The notes under the pieces are model-generated. The model worked only from the letters and a program-made list of their open reading frames with translations. It was not told the origin of the DNA and made no database searches. A program made the position numbers and the translations under genes. Shown here one piece after another: positions 13,742-23,154 of a stretch of DNA of 57,075 bases. Source of the stretch: Litorivicinus sp. (GTDB lineage: Bacteria; Pseudomonadota; Gammaproteobacteria; Pseudomonadales; Litorivicinaceae); NCBI GenBank assembly GCA_009886945.1, contig QXYM01000053.1, positions 1-57,075 of the forward strand, in the 5' to 3' direction. Each line of letters opens with the position of its first letter. The stretch's first letter is position 1.

Positions 13742-14371
13742 GTGGCACAGTTTTTCGCAATTCATTCAGACAATCCACAGGTGCGCCTCATCCAGCAGGC
13801 CGCGGATGTCATCCGTCAGGGTGGAGTCGTCGTGTTACCCACCGATTCAGGGTATGCCCTTGGCTGTGCATTGGAAAATAAACGCGGTGTGGATGTCATC
13901 CGTCAAATCAGACGGCTTGACGACAAGCATAACTTCACACTGTTGTGCCGTGATCTTTCTGAAATTTCTCTGTATGCCCGGGTCGAGAATCAGGAATACC
14001 GGCTGCTGAAAGCACACACCCCTGGAGCCTATACCTTTATCCTTGAGGCGACGCGTGAAGTTCCTCGACGGTTATTGCATCCCAAGCGAAAGCAAATTGG
14101 TATTCGAGTTCCGGATAACCGAATCGCGCTTGATCTGCTCGAGAATGTGGGTGAACCCTTGATGACCTCGACTTTGATGTTGCCGGGTGAGTCATTACCG
14201 ATGACCGATCCGTATGAGATCAATACTGTGCTGGGTCATCAGCTCGATCTGGTCATTGATGGTGGGTTTTGTGGTTTTGAAGGGACAACGGTTGTTGATC
14301 TCACCCAGGAGTTACCAATGGTGACGCGTCAGGGTGCCGGAGATGCATCGGCTTTTTCCGAACTGGCATAA
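13742..14371 (+). CDS. yciO: YciO-type Sua5/YrdC family protein
   Basis: 209 residues, close to E. coli YciO. The YrdC fold carries the GGVVVLPTDSGYALGC nucleotide-binding segment (about 28-43), the KR motif KRKQIGIRVPD, and a TSTLMLPGE segment. YrdC/Sua5 enzymes make threonylcarbamoyl-AMP for the tRNA t6A modification; YciO is a paralogue with weaker or uncertain activity, so I do not assign the t6A step to it. The start is GTG at 13742. It lies just upstream of trpS, as in Pseudomonas, with a separate trpS promoter in the 43-base gap. Confidence 0.88.
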   Translation: MAQFFAIHSDNPQVRLIQQAADVIRQGGVVVLPTDSGYALGCALENKRGVDVIRQIRRLDDKHNFTLLCRDLSEISLYARVENQEYRLLKAHTPGAYTFILEATREVPRRLLHPKRKQIGIRVPDNRIALDLLENVGEPLMTSTLMLPGESLPMTDPYEINTVLGHQLDLVIDGGFCGFEGTTVVDLTQELPMVTRQGAGDASAFSELA

Positions 14372-14374
14372 CCT

Positions 14375-14402
14375 TGGTATCATTCATGTTTAAGAACTAT
14401 CT
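14375..14402 (+). promoter_or_regulatory. Extended -10 promoter and leader element of trpS
   Basis: TGG at 14375-14377 followed by TATCAT at 14378-14383 forms an extended -10 site. Four bases later, GTTTAAGAACTATCT (14388-14402) runs straight into the Shine-Dalgarno GAGGAG of trpS. The same -10 and the same GTTTAAGAACYATCT element occur in front of gyrA (19423-19451). No convincing -35 is visible. The promoter reading is inferred from the match to consensus and from its recurrence. Confidence 0.5.
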
Positions 14403-14414
14403 GAGGAGTGACAT

Positions 14415-15629
14415 TTGAGCGGGGTTGATCCGTCCCATCGCGTGCTATCAGGCATGCGTCCCACCGGCCGGTTACATTTGGGCCATTACCATGGCGTTTT
14501 AAAAAATTGGGTTCAGCTCCAGCATGAGTATGAGTGCTTTTTCTTTGTTGCTGATTGGCATGCACTCACCACCCATTACCAAGACACACGAGGCATTGAT
14601 CAGGCGATCACCGACATGGTCATTGATTGGCTCGCTGCCGGTGTGAATCCGGGATCGGCGACCTTGTTCGTCCAGTCTCAGGTGGTGGCTCACGCGGAGT
14701 TGCATCTGTTGTTGTCGATGATTACACCGCTTGGATGGCTTGAGCGTGTTCCGACTTATAAAGATCAGCAGGAAAAGCTCACCGATAAGGATCTGACAAC
14801 TTACGGGTTCCTCGGATATCCGTTACTGCAGAGTGCCGATATTTTGCTCTATCGAGCAGGCCAGGTTCCTGTCGGTGCGGATCAAGTTGCGCACGTTGAG
14901 ATCACGCGAGAGATCGCACGCCGATTCAATCACATTTACGGACGCGAGCCAGATTTTGAAGAATTGGCGGAATCGGCTTGCGATAAGATGGGGAAGAAAG
15001 GAGCGAAGCTCTACCGGTCTCTGCGGAAAGCCTATCTTGAAAATGGTGATCAAGAGGGTCTTCAACGCGCTCAGGCATTGGTGAAAGAACAGCAAAACAT
15101 TACCTTAGCTGACCGAGAGCGTCTGATCGGATATTTAGAAGGGACCGGGAAGGTCATCCTACCCGAACCTCAGGCGTTATTAACCGAAGCCGCGAAGATG
15201 CCCGGGCTTGATGGTCAGAAGATGTCAAAGTCATACGGGAATACCATTGGGCTCAGGGAAGATGCCGATTCAGTGACCACGAAGATGAAGCGGATGCCGA
15301 CTGATCCTGCGCGTGTGCGGCTTTCTGACCCAGGAACGCCTGACAAATGTCCTGTTTGGCAATTCCATGAGGTCTATTCCGATCAAACCACCAAAGATTG
15401 GGTCAGACAGGGTTGTACCTCTGCCGGAATTGGTTGTTTGGAATGCAAACAGCCGGTGATCGATGCGGTGATTGCAGAACAAGAGCAAATCATTGCTCGC
15501 GCGGCACCCTATGAAGAAAATCCAGATATGGTCCGATCGATTTTGATTGAAGGCGCGGAAAAAGCCGAGGATGACGCACGTCAAACACTCAATGAGGTTC
15601 GTCAGGCGATGGGACTGAGTTACCGGTGA
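14415..15629 (+). CDS. trpS: Tryptophanyl-tRNA synthetase with predicted [4Fe-4S] cysteine motif
   Basis: 404 residues, about 70 longer than the E. coli enzyme. It charges tRNA-Trp. The class I signatures are HLGH (21-24) and KMSKS (269-273). The C-terminal part has four cysteines C312, C334, C341 and C344, spaced C-x21-C-x6-C-x2-C. This is close to the C-x22-C-x6-C-x2-C iron-sulphur motif of the Thermotoga enzyme, which binds [4Fe-4S] near the anticodon site. The start is TTG at 14415, six bases after GAGGAG. The stop overlaps the scpA start as GTGA. Confidence 0.95.
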   Translation: MSGVDPSHRVLSGMRPTGRLHLGHYHGVLKNWVQLQHEYECFFFVADWHALTTHYQDTRGIDQAITDMVIDWLAAGVNPGSATLFVQSQVVAHAELHLLLSMITPLGWLERVPTYKDQQEKLTDKDLTTYGFLGYPLLQSADILLYRAGQVPVGADQVAHVEITREIARRFNHIYGREPDFEELAESACDKMGKKGAKLYRSLRKAYLENGDQEGLQRAQALVKEQQNITLADRERLIGYLEGTGKVILPEPQALLTEAAKMPGLDGQKMSKSYGNTIGLREDADSVTTKMKRMPTDPARVRLSDPGTPDKCPVWQFHEVYSDQTTKDWVRQGCTSAGIGCLECKQPVIDAVIAEQEQIIARAAPYEENPDMVRSILIEGAEKAEDDARQTLNEVRQAMGLSYR

Positions 15630-16426
15630 TCAATCATGTCCAGGGTGAGTTGCCACTCGCTGTTGTTGAGGGCTCGCCTCTAACGCAACTTCCGGAGGAT
15701 TTGTATATTCCGCCGGATGCTCTGGAAATTATTTTGGATGCGTTTGAGGGACCACTGGATCTGTTGTTGTATCTCATCCGTCGTCAAAACCTCGACATTA
15801 TTCAGATTAACGTTGCTGAAATTACCCGTCAGTACATGGGATACATCGCACTGCTTGAAAGCATGCGGTTTGAACTGGCGGCTGAATATTTGGTGATGGC
15901 AGCCATGCTGGCTGAAATCAAATCCCGAGCACTTTTGCCACGACCTGTTGGCGCGGACGAAGACGAAGACCATGATCCAAGGGCTGAGCTGATTCGCAGA
16001 CTGTTGGAGTATGAGAAGGTCAAAATGTCTGCCGAGGCAATCGACGAGATGCCGCGAGTGGATCGCGACTTTCATGTGGCTGAGGCTGGTCAGCCGGAGA
16101 TCGATGAACGAACGGCGCCGCCGCAAGTGGATTTATCGGAGTTGGTGTTGGCCTTTGCTGAACTGCTCGCACGAGCGAGGCTCTCATCTGCGCATCAGAT
16201 TGAGTGGGAGCCTCTGTCGACTCGACAGCGGATGAGTGAAATTCTGATGAAGCTCAAAGAAACCGCTGAGCTGACGTTATCTGATCTCTTCGCGCCGGAT
16301 GAGGGGCGCGCAGGTGTTGTCGTTTCCTTTTTAGCGATCTTGGAACTTGTGCGCGAAGGCTTATGTGCTCTGATTCAGGCGGCTCCTGGAAGTCAGATTT
16401 ACATCCGGAGGCCAACGGATGCCTGA
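15626..16426 (+). CDS. scpA: Segregation and condensation protein ScpA
   Basis: 266 residues. This is the kleisin subunit that bridges the Smc heads. The N-terminal domain has the hallmark FEGPLDLLLYLIRR (about 40-53), and the C-terminal winged helix (about 185-260) contains VVSFLAILELVREG. The GTG start at 15626 overlaps the trpS stop (GTGA). The first 30 or so residues precede the conserved core, so a later start cannot be excluded. Its end overlaps scpB by eight bases. The partner Smc is encoded at 3332-6730. Confidence 0.93.
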   Translation: MINHVQGELPLAVVEGSPLTQLPEDLYIPPDALEIILDAFEGPLDLLLYLIRRQNLDIIQINVAEITRQYMGYIALLESMRFELAAEYLVMAAMLAEIKSRALLPRPVGADEDEDHDPRAELIRRLLEYEKVKMSAEAIDEMPRVDRDFHVAEAGQPEIDERTAPPQVDLSELVLAFAELLARARLSSAHQIEWEPLSTRQRMSEILMKLKETAELTLSDLFAPDEGRAGVVVSFLAILELVREGLCALIQAAPGSQIYIRRPTDA

Positions 16427-16988
16427 GTTTGATTTGAAACGGATTTTGGAAGGCGCGCTCTTTGCGAGTCGCGGACCGATGACCATTTACCAAATGAAGA
16501 AACTCTTTGGTGATCAAAAAGCTCCGACGGAGGGGATGCTGAGAGAGGCCTTATCCAGTTTGGCGGAGGAGTACCAGAATCGCTCAGTCAGTTTAATCGA
16601 AGTCGCCGGCGGTTTTCGATTCCAGGTCTCGGATGCATTGGCTCCATACTTGGCCAATTTGACGGATGAAAAACCGGGGAAATATTCACGTGCGACCCTC
16701 GAAACCTTAGCGATGATTGCCTATCGGCAGCCGGTGACCCGAGGGGAGATTGAGGCCGTTCGCGGCGTCGCTGTGAATACGCAAATTATTCGAACACTCG
16801 AAGAGCGTGGTTGGATTACTGTGGTTGGCCATAAAGAAGTGCCAGGTCGACCAGCGTTATTTGCGACCACAACGGAGTTCTTAAATGATTTTGGATTGAA
16901 GTCATTGGAACAATTACCGAATGCCGAAGATTTGATTGCAACACCAACAACAGATCTTCTCGATCAGATGGAACAGAGCAGTGAGTGA
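16419..16988 (+). CDS. scpB: Segregation and condensation protein ScpB
   Basis: 189 residues. A tandem winged-helix protein that binds the ScpA middle region. The segments [16 protein letters not shown] near the start and [22 protein letters not shown] (about 104-125) are conserved ScpB features. Its start overlaps scpA by eight bases, and its last eight bases overlap the rluB start, so scpA-scpB-rluB is a tightly coupled run. Confidence 0.94.
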   Translation: MPEFDLKRILEGALFASRGPMTIYQMKKLFGDQKAPTEGMLREALSSLAEEYQNRSVSLIEVAGGFRFQVSDALAPYLANLTDEKPGKYSRATLETLAMIAYRQPVTRGEIEAVRGVAVNTQIIRTLEERGWITVVGHKEVPGRPALFATTTEFLNDFGLKSLEQLPNAEDLIATPTTDLLDQMEQSSE

Positions 16989-17868
16989 ACGACTTCAGAA
17001 AGCTTTAGCCCGCGCAGGCTACGGGTCTCGACGCATGCTTGAGACCGCAATCACCGAAGGTCGAGTGTCTGTGAATGGCGCCATCGCCGTTTTAGGCACG
17101 AAGGTCGAAAAAGATGACAAGGTCATGTTTGATGGGAAACCGGTTCCGGCTGAAAAATTGTTTGAGCAGGCGCGATTGGTCATTGCCTACCATAAGCCTG
17201 AAGGTGAAGTTTGCACCCGCAGTGACCCTGAGGGTCGGCCGACCATCTTTGATCGGTTGCCGAAGATCGCTCAAGGTCGCTGGATAGCGGTGGGTCGTCT
17301 GGATATCAATACCTCAGGTCTGATTGTATTGACCACTGATGGGGAGTTGGCGAACCGTCTCATGCATCCCTCGAATGAGGTGGATCGTGAGTACTTGGTC
17401 CGAGTTCATGGTGATGTCAGAGAAGAACACATCAAACAATTGGTTGAGGGGGTCATTCTGGACGATGGGCCGGCTCGATTCACGGATGTGGTCCGGCATC
17501 CGGAAGCTGATCTTGATCGTCGTAATCAATGGTTTTATGTCGCTTTGATGGAAGGTCGTAATCGCGAAGTTCGACGACTGTGGGAAAGCCAAGGGTTTCA
17601 GGTCAATCGTCTCAAACGGGTCCGCTACGGATGTATTTTCCTGCCGTCATTTCTCAAGCAGGGTCATTTTGTCGAGCTCGGTCAAAAAGAAGTGGATGAC
17701 CTGGTCAAACTGGTGGATCTCCCAACCTTGCCGGTGCCAAAAATGACACCTCAGGAACTCAAGGATGTCCGGCGCCGTTTGTCGAAAAAGGCGTCTTCAC
17801 GACGTCCTCAATCGTCGTCTAAGAAGCCGGCCACGTCCCGAGGGCGGCCATCAGATCGCGGGCGTTAA
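16981..17868 (+). CDS. rluB: 23S rRNA pseudouridine(2605) synthase RluB
   Basis: 295 residues. An N-terminal S4 RNA-binding domain ([17 protein letters not shown]) is followed by a RsuA-type catalytic domain with D108 in [10 protein letters not shown], aligning with D110 of E. coli RluB. A basic, serine-rich tail (about 255-295) follows. It isomerises U2605 in the 23S peptidyl-transferase region (family knowledge). The start is GTG at 16981, which yields the family N-terminus; the ATG at 16936 would add 15 unrelated residues. The last 50 bases overlap the convergent yciK-type gene. Confidence 0.92.
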   Translation: MSERLQKALARAGYGSRRMLETAITEGRVSVNGAIAVLGTKVEKDDKVMFDGKPVPAEKLFEQARLVIAYHKPEGEVCTRSDPEGRPTIFDRLPKIAQGRWIAVGRLDINTSGLIVLTTDGELANRLMHPSNEVDREYLVRVHGDVREEHIKQLVEGVILDDGPARFTDVVRHPEADLDRRNQWFYVALMEGRNREVRRLWESQGFQVNRLKRVRYGCIFLPSFLKQGHFVELGQKEVDDLVKLVDLPTLPVPKMTPQELKDVRRRLSKKASSRRPQSSSKKPATSRGRPSDRGR

Positions 17869-18616
17869 CTCGCTGGCCATGAAAGGCTCCTGCTTCGGTC
17901 GTCAGACCATATAAGAAAGCATCGGCAACGATTTCCGGTGCTGGCAATGTGGATGGGTTTTCACCTGGCATTGCTTCCGCTCGCATTTTGGTTCGGGTTC
18001 CACCCGGATTCACGGTAAAGACGCGGGTTTGGGACGTATTTTCGAGCTCTTGGCTTAAGATGCCTGCAAACATTTCAAGACCGGCTTTGGAGACCGCGTA
18101 GGCACCCCAGTATGCGTCGACACGAATGCCAACACTCGATGTTGCAAAGACAATGCGTCCGGCACTGGATTCATCGAGAAGTGGTAATAATGCCTGAGTG
18201 AGCCGAAAGACCGCAGTCAGGTTAATTTGTATGGCGAGGTCCCATTGCATCGGTCGATGCGATTGGATCGGCTCACGTCCACCCAAGATGCCTGCGATGT
18301 GGGCGACCCCATCGAGTCGTCCAAAACTCTCACGGATTTGTTCGGCCAGCTCGATCGCTTGGTCGCTGGTGAGAGTTGAGAGATCACAGGGGACGATCGC
18401 AGGAACTGCACCACCCTGAGCCACAATGGTGTCATACACCTGATCAAGCTCTGTCTCGTTGCGACCCAATAAAACGACCGTGGCTCCACGTTTCCCCAGC
18501 TCGAGCGCCAGCGCGCGACCGATTCCCGCGCTGGCTCCGGTGACCAGAATGACTCGATCATCAAATCGCGGTTTGGCGTTTAATGTCGCAACCATGGATT
18601 CGATCAGTGTTGTCAT
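17819..18616 (-). CDS. yciK: YciK-type short-chain dehydrogenase/reductase
   Basis: 265 residues. A Rossmann fold with the nucleotide-binding GASAGIG (27-33), an HIAGILGG segment in place of the usual NNAG, and the catalytic YAVSK. YciK-family reductases have no firmly known substrate. The gene lies directly downstream of ubiG with an ATGA overlap, an arrangement also seen in Pseudomonas. Its 3' end overlaps convergent rluB by 50 bases, so the final 16 residues and the rluB tail share DNA. Confidence 0.85.
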   Translation of the reverse strand: MTTLIESMVATLNAKPRFDDRVILVTGASAGIGRALALELGKRGATVVLLGRNETELDQVYDTIVAQGGAVPAIVPCDLSTLTSDQAIELAEQIRESFGRLDGVAHIAGILGGREPIQSHRPMQWDLAIQINLTAVFRLTQALLPLLDESSAGRIVFATSSVGIRVDAYWGAYAVSKAGLEMFAGILSQELENTSQTRVFTVNPGGTRTKMRAEAMPGENPSTLPAPEIVADAFLYGLTTEAGAFHGQRVNARDLMAALGTWPAS

Positions 18617-19317
18617 GCGCGCTTCCTTGCAGCCAGTTGATAATTGATCTCCAAATCGGTGTTGCTTCGCTTGAACTGCTGATAGAGCGGTTGATAAACC
18701 ACGCCTTCAATGGATTCAAGATCAAGTCCGTGAGGACGTAATCCGGCGGCAAGTTCTGATGGCTTCAAAAAGCGAGCATAATCGTGCGTCCCCTTCGGGA
18801 CCCAGTTGAGCAGATACTCCGCGGCTAAAACTGCACCTAAATAGGCTTTTGGGGTCCGGTTGATCGTCGACAGGATTAACCATCCCCCGGGCCTGACGAG
18901 CCCTGAGAGCGCTTTGAGTGTCTGCATGGGCTCAGGGACGTGCTCGATCATCTCGAAACAAGTGACCACATCAAATTGCGAAGCGTGGGTCTCTACAAAG
19001 GCCTCAGCGTAGGATTCTTGATATTCGACGGTGACCTCCGACTCCAGCGCATGAAGTTTGGCTGTTTTCAACATGTCAGGGGAGGCATCAATTCCGATGA
19101 CGCGGCTTCCTCGTTTAGCCATAGCTTCTGCCGCAAGCCCACCTCCGCAGCCGACATCAAGAACATGTGCGTCTTGCAGCGGATAACAGGATTCTGTGAA
19201 GTCAATCCGAAGCGGATTGATTTGATGGATCGCTCGCATTGGACCGTCAGGGTCCCAATAACTGCGGGCGATCTGATTAAATTTCGTGACTTCTTTGGGG
19301 TCAACCAGTGTTGTCAT
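18613..19317 (-). CDS. ubiG: Ubiquinone biosynthesis O-methyltransferase UbiG
   Basis: 234 residues, the usual length. A SAM-dependent methyltransferase with motif I VLDVGCGGGLAAEAMA (about 49-64), acidic motif II GIDAS and motif III region GGWLILSTINRTPKAY. It performs both O-methylations in ubiquinone synthesis. The N-terminus FNQIARSYWDPDGPMRAIHQINPLR is diagnostic for UbiG. It is divergent from gyrA across 152 bases and overlaps yciK by four bases. Confidence 0.95.
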   Translation of the reverse strand: MTTLVDPKEVTKFNQIARSYWDPDGPMRAIHQINPLRIDFTESCYPLQDAHVLDVGCGGGLAAEAMAKRGSRVIGIDASPDMLKTAKLHALESEVTVEYQESYAEAFVETHASQFDVVTCFEMIEHVPEPMQTLKALSGLVRPGGWLILSTINRTPKAYLGAVLAAEYLLNWVPKGTHDYARFLKPSELAAGLRPHGLDLESIEGVVYQPLYQQFKRSNTDLEINYQLAARKRA

Positions 19318-19422
19318 AGGTGATCCGTGTGTCTGTGCCTAAGGCTTCAATTACTGCGTTCCGATTCATGATACAGGGCTCGTCCATATCCGCACAGAAG
19401 AAGACCGTTTTTGACCGGTTCG

Positions 19423-19451
19423 TGGTATCATCGCGCGTTTAAGAACCATCT
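19423..19451 (+). promoter_or_regulatory. Extended -10 promoter and leader element of gyrA
   Basis: TGG at 19423-19425 with TATCAT at 19426-19431 is an extended -10. Five bases further, GTTTAAGAACCATCT (19437-19451) repeats the trpS leader element (14388-14402) with one difference. TTGACC at 19411-19416 lies too close to serve as -35 for this -10. The rest of the 152-base gap to ubiG has no other clear site. gyrA promoters in other bacteria respond to supercoiling through the -10 region; whether that applies here is not visible. Confidence 0.5.
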
Positions 19452-19469
19452 AGGGATAGCCCACCATCC

Positions 19470-22088
19470 ATGTCAGATTCGGCACGCGAAATTTTACCCA
19501 TCAATATTGAAGACGAACTCAAAAACAGTTACCTCGACTATGCAATGAGTGTCATTGTCGGTCGCGCACTACCTGATGTGCGTGACGGCTTGAAGCCTGT
19601 GCATCGACGGGTGCTGTTTGCACAGAGTGAGTTAAGTAATAACTGGAATGCAGCCTATAAGAAATCGGCTCGTGTTGTTGGCGATGTGATCGGTAAGTAT
19701 CACCCGCATGGTGACTCGGCGGTTTACGACACGATCGTCCGCCTAGCGCAGCCGTTTTCGATGCGTTACCCCCTAATTGATGGTCAAGGGAACTTCGGTT
19801 CGGTGGACGGCGACCGAGCTGCAGCCATGCGATACACCGAAATCCGGATGGAGCGGATTGCTCACGAGTTGCTCGCTGATCTGGACAAAGACACCGTTGA
19901 CTATGTGCCGAACTACGACGGAACTGAAAAAATCCCGGACGTGCTCCCCACGAAGATCCCGAATTTATTGGTGAATGGATCTGCGGGCATCGCCGTTGGT
20001 ATGGCGACCAATATTCCGCCACATAACCTCACGGAAGTGATCAATGGATGTCTGGCGTATCTCGACGACTCGAATGTCTCAGTCGATGATTTGATGGCTT
20101 TTATTCCAGCGCCTGATTTTCCGACCGGAGCGTTAATTAACGGACTCGAAGGGCTTCGTGAGGCGTATTCGACAGGCCGTGGTCGAGTGATTATGCGCTC
20201 GAAGTTCCATATCGAAGGCGAGGATAAGAAAACCATCGTCTTTACCGAAATTCCTTATCAGGTCAACAAAGCGCGCGTCATCGAGAAGATTGCGGAGTTG
20301 GTGAAAGAGAAAAAGATCGAGGGCATCACTGAGCTGCGCGATGAGTCTGACAAAGAAGGGATGCGGATTGTGATCGATCTGCGTCGAGGTGAGACGCCGG
20401 AAGTCATCGTCAACAACCTGTTCAGTCAAACGCAGTTGCAATCGAGCTTCGGTATCAACATGGTGGCCTTGGTTGATGGCCAGCCAAAGACCTTGAACCT
20501 CAAGGACATGCTGGCTTGCTTTATTCGTCACCGCCGTGAAGTGGTGACGCGCAGGACCTTATTTGAACTGCGAAAAGCGCGGGAGCGCGGTCACATTTTG
20601 GAAGGTCAGGCTGTTGCCTTGGCGAATATTGATCCAGTGATTGAGTTGATTAAGTCATCTGCCAACGCGCAAGTCGCAAAAGAGCGGTTGATTGCGACAT
20701 CTTGGGCTCCGGGATCTGTGACAGACATGCTTGAGCGTGCGGGCACTGGTGGAATTCGTCCGGATGATCTCCCTGATGGATTTGGTTTGGTGGATGGCCA
20801 ATATCACTTAAGCCCTCAGCAAGCTCAGGCGATCTTGGATTTGCGTCTGCATCGACTGACGGGCCTTGAAATTGAGAAGTTGCTCGAGGAATACGGCTCT
20901 ATCCTCGAGGATATCGCAGAGCGTGAAGCGATCCTGGCAGATTCGACCAAACTGACTGCGGTGATTCGTGAAGAGCTGGAAGCGGTTCGGCATCAGTACG
21001 GAGACGCACGTCGCTCTGAGATTATCGAGTCACATCTGTCGTTGTCGACTGAGGATTTGATCCCGCGTGAAGACATGGTGGTCACCTTCTCGAAAACAGG
21101 TTATGCCAAAACCCAACCCTTGACGTCTTACCAATCTCAGCGTCGCGGTGGTCGAGGCAAGAGCGCCACCAATCTCAAAGATGAAGATGTGGTTGATCTG
21201 CTGTTGGTTGCCAATTCGCATGACACCTTGTTGTTATTCACTGATACCGGTCGTTTGCACTGGTTGAAGGTGTATGAGATTCCGCAGGCGTCACGGAACG
21301 CTCGAGGGAAGCCGATCGTCAATATGATCGATGCGCTAGAAGGCGGCGGTCGTGTCACAGCAGTCTTGCCTTTGGGCGAAGACGATCGGGGTGAGGGTCG
21401 TTATGTGTTCATGGCAACAGCTCGTGGCACGGTCAAAAAGGTACCGCTGGAGCGCTTTGCGCGTCCACGTGCGTCGGGAATTCGGGCCATTGAATTCAAT
21501 GAAGATGATACCTTAATCGGCGCGTCGATCACTGACGGTACGCGAGATATTGTGTTGGTGAACTCGAACGGTAAAGTGACACGATTTGTCGAAACCGAAG
21601 TTCGGCCCATGGGTCGCGAAGCGCGCGGTGTTCGAGGAATCCGATTGAAGGAAACTGGAGAATCAGTGGTGGCGATGATCGTTGCTGATGACGAGGCGAC
21701 ACTCCTTTTGGCCTGCGAAAACGGATATGGCAAACGCACCTTAGTCAGCGAATTCCCATGTAAAGGTCGCGGTGCAATGGGTGTGATTGGAATTCAGACA
21801 TCCGATCGGAATGGCGCTGTCGTTGGTGCCGCGCAGGTGATTGATGACGATGATCTGTTATTGATCACTAACGGTGGAACCATGGTTCGCACGCCTTGCC
21901 AGGATATTTCAGTGCTTGGCCGAAATACGCAAGGTGTGACTCTAATCCGTTTGACAGATGGTGAACAATTGGTTCGAGTGGACGCAGTTGCCGAGCCCCC
22001 AGTGGAACCGTTGTCGGAGAGCGACACAGACGATGGTGAGATCATCGACGGGTCTGACGTGGAGATGGATGATGAGTCGGCCGATTAA
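19470..22088 (+). CDS. gyrA: DNA gyrase subunit A
   Basis: 872 residues. Gyrase introduces negative supercoils; GyrA holds the breakage-reunion site and wraps DNA. Numbering matches E. coli exactly in the first 125 residues: S83 and D87, the quinolone-resistance positions, are both wild type, and the catalytic tyrosine is Y122 in AAMRYTE. The C-terminal beta-pinwheel starts after the helical part and carries the GyrA box QRRGGRG. The acidic tail (about 838-872) is usual in this group. The last 17 bases overlap serC. Confidence 0.98.
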   Translation: MSDSAREILPINIEDELKNSYLDYAMSVIVGRALPDVRDGLKPVHRRVLFAQSELSNNWNAAYKKSARVVGDVIGKYHPHGDSAVYDTIVRLAQPFSMRYPLIDGQGNFGSVDGDRAAAMRYTEIRMERIAHELLADLDKDTVDYVPNYDGTEKIPDVLPTKIPNLLVNGSAGIAVGMATNIPPHNLTEVINGCLAYLDDSNVSVDDLMAFIPAPDFPTGALINGLEGLREAYSTGRGRVIMRSKFHIEGEDKKTIVFTEIPYQVNKARVIEKIAELVKEKKIEGITELRDESDKEGMRIVIDLRRGETPEVIVNNLFSQTQLQSSFGINMVALVDGQPKTLNLKDMLACFIRHRREVVTRRTLFELRKARERGHILEGQAVALANIDPVIELIKSSANAQVAKERLIATSWAPGSVTDMLERAGTGGIRPDDLPDGFGLVDGQYHLSPQQAQAILDLRLHRLTGLEIEKLLEEYGSILEDIAEREAILADSTKLTAVIREELEAVRHQYGDARRSEIIESHLSLSTEDLIPREDMVVTFSKTGYAKTQPLTSYQSQRRGGRGKSATNLKDEDVVDLLLVANSHDTLLLFTDTGRLHWLKVYEIPQASRNARGKPIVNMIDALEGGGRVTAVLPLGEDDRGEGRYVFMATARGTVKKVPLERFARPRASGIRAIEFNEDDTLIGASITDGTRDIVLVNSNGKVTRFVETEVRPMGREARGVRGIRLKETGESVVAMIVADDEATLLLACENGYGKRTLVSEFPCKGRGAMGVIGIQTSDRNGAVVGAAQVIDDDDLLLITNGGTMVRTPCQDISVLGRNTQGVTLIRLTDGEQLVRVDAVAEPPVEPLSESDTDDGEIIDGSDVEMDDESAD

Positions 22089-23154
22089 TTTCTGTTCTGG
22101 TCCGGCGGCACTGCCGTTGCCGGTTCTTGAACAGATTCAGGCAGAACTTCTCGATTTTCAGGGCTCTGGCGTGTCGGTGATGGAGCATTCGCATCGGGAT
22201 CGTTTGATTGTGCGTTTGTTTGAAGAGACTGAAGCGCAATTGAAAACGCTGTTGGGTGTGGGTGACGCCTACCGTGTGTTGTTTCTGCCTGGCGGTGCAA
22301 CACTTCAGTTTTCTCAAGTCCCGATGAATCTGTTAAACCCGGGCGATACGGCCGCCTATGTCACTACTGGTGCTTGGTCACAGAAAGCCATTAAAGAGGC
22401 TCAAAAATATGCGACTGCGGTCGAGGTTGCGAGTGCCATAGACACCAACTTCACCACCATGCCCAGTCCTGATTCATGGCAGATTCCAGAATCGTCAAAG
22501 TATCTGCACATCTGTACCAACGAGACCATCCATGGCGTTGAATGGTTTGGTTCGCTGGCAAGCGTTGGGCTTCCTGTGATCGCCGACATGTCTTCGCATT
22601 TGTTATCGCGTTCGATGCCCATTCAAGAGTTCGATCTGATTTATGCGGGTGCCCAGAAGAATTTAGGAACCGCAGGCGTCACCATTGTGTTGGTCAAGAC
22701 TGAATTACTGGGAGAATGCCAGAGTACGACTCCGAGCCTGATGGACTACCGTCATCAGATCGCTAACGACTCCATGGTCAACACACCACCTGTCTATCCG
22801 GTGTGGGTGTTATCCCTGGTTCTTCAGTGGCTCAACTCGATCGGTGGCGTGGAGTCAGTTGAGGCATTGAATCGGAAAAAGGCCGCTAGCTTGTATCAGG
22901 CCATTGATCACAGTTCCTTCTATCACAACCCGGTCGCATTGGATTGTCGGAGTCTGATGAATATTCCGTTTGTCCTCGCTGATGCCAACCTTGATGGACG
23001 ATTTGTCGAGCAATCGATCAAAGAGGGATTGTTGAATTTGAAAGGTCACCGCAGTGTGGGTGGCATGCGGGCATCGATCTACAATGCCATTACGCAGACG
23101 GAAGTTAATACCTTGATTGATTTTATGCGCGAGTTTGAGAGGACGGCGGCGTGA
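22072..23154 (+). CDS. serC: Phosphoserine aminotransferase SerC
   Basis: 360 residues. A PLP enzyme that makes 3-phosphoserine from 3-phosphohydroxypyruvate and also acts in pyridoxine synthesis. The N-terminus [11 protein letters not shown], the GGATLQF segment and the PLP lysine K196 in AGAQKN identify it. Two ATGs lie together; 22072 is chosen because GGAG is seven bases upstream and the N-terminus fits, while 22069 is possible. It lies within the gyrA end (17-base overlap), an unusual coupling of a topoisomerase with biosynthesis genes that recurs in related bacteria. Confidence 0.95.
   Translation: MSRPINFCSGPAALPLPVLEQIQAELLDFQGSGVSVMEHSHRDRLIVRLFEETEAQLKTLLGVGDAYRVLFLPGGATLQFSQVPMNLLNPGDTAAYVTTGAWSQKAIKEAQKYATAVEVASAIDTNFTTMPSPDSWQIPESSKYLHICTNETIHGVEWFGSLASVGLPVIADMSSHLLSRSMPIQEFDLIYAGAQKNLGTAGVTIVLVKTELLGECQSTTPSLMDYRHQIANDSMVNTPPVYPVWVLSLVLQWLNSIGGVESVEALNRKKAASLYQAIDHSSFYHNPVALDCRSLMNIPFVLADANLDGRFVEQSIKEGLLNLKGHRSVGGMRASIYNAITQTEVNTLIDFMREFERTAA

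Noticed and set aside
19411-19431. TTGACC (19411-19416) and TATCAT (19426-19431) as a standard gyrA promoter.
   Set aside because: The spacing is only nine bases; the -10 is better read as an extended -10 without that -35.
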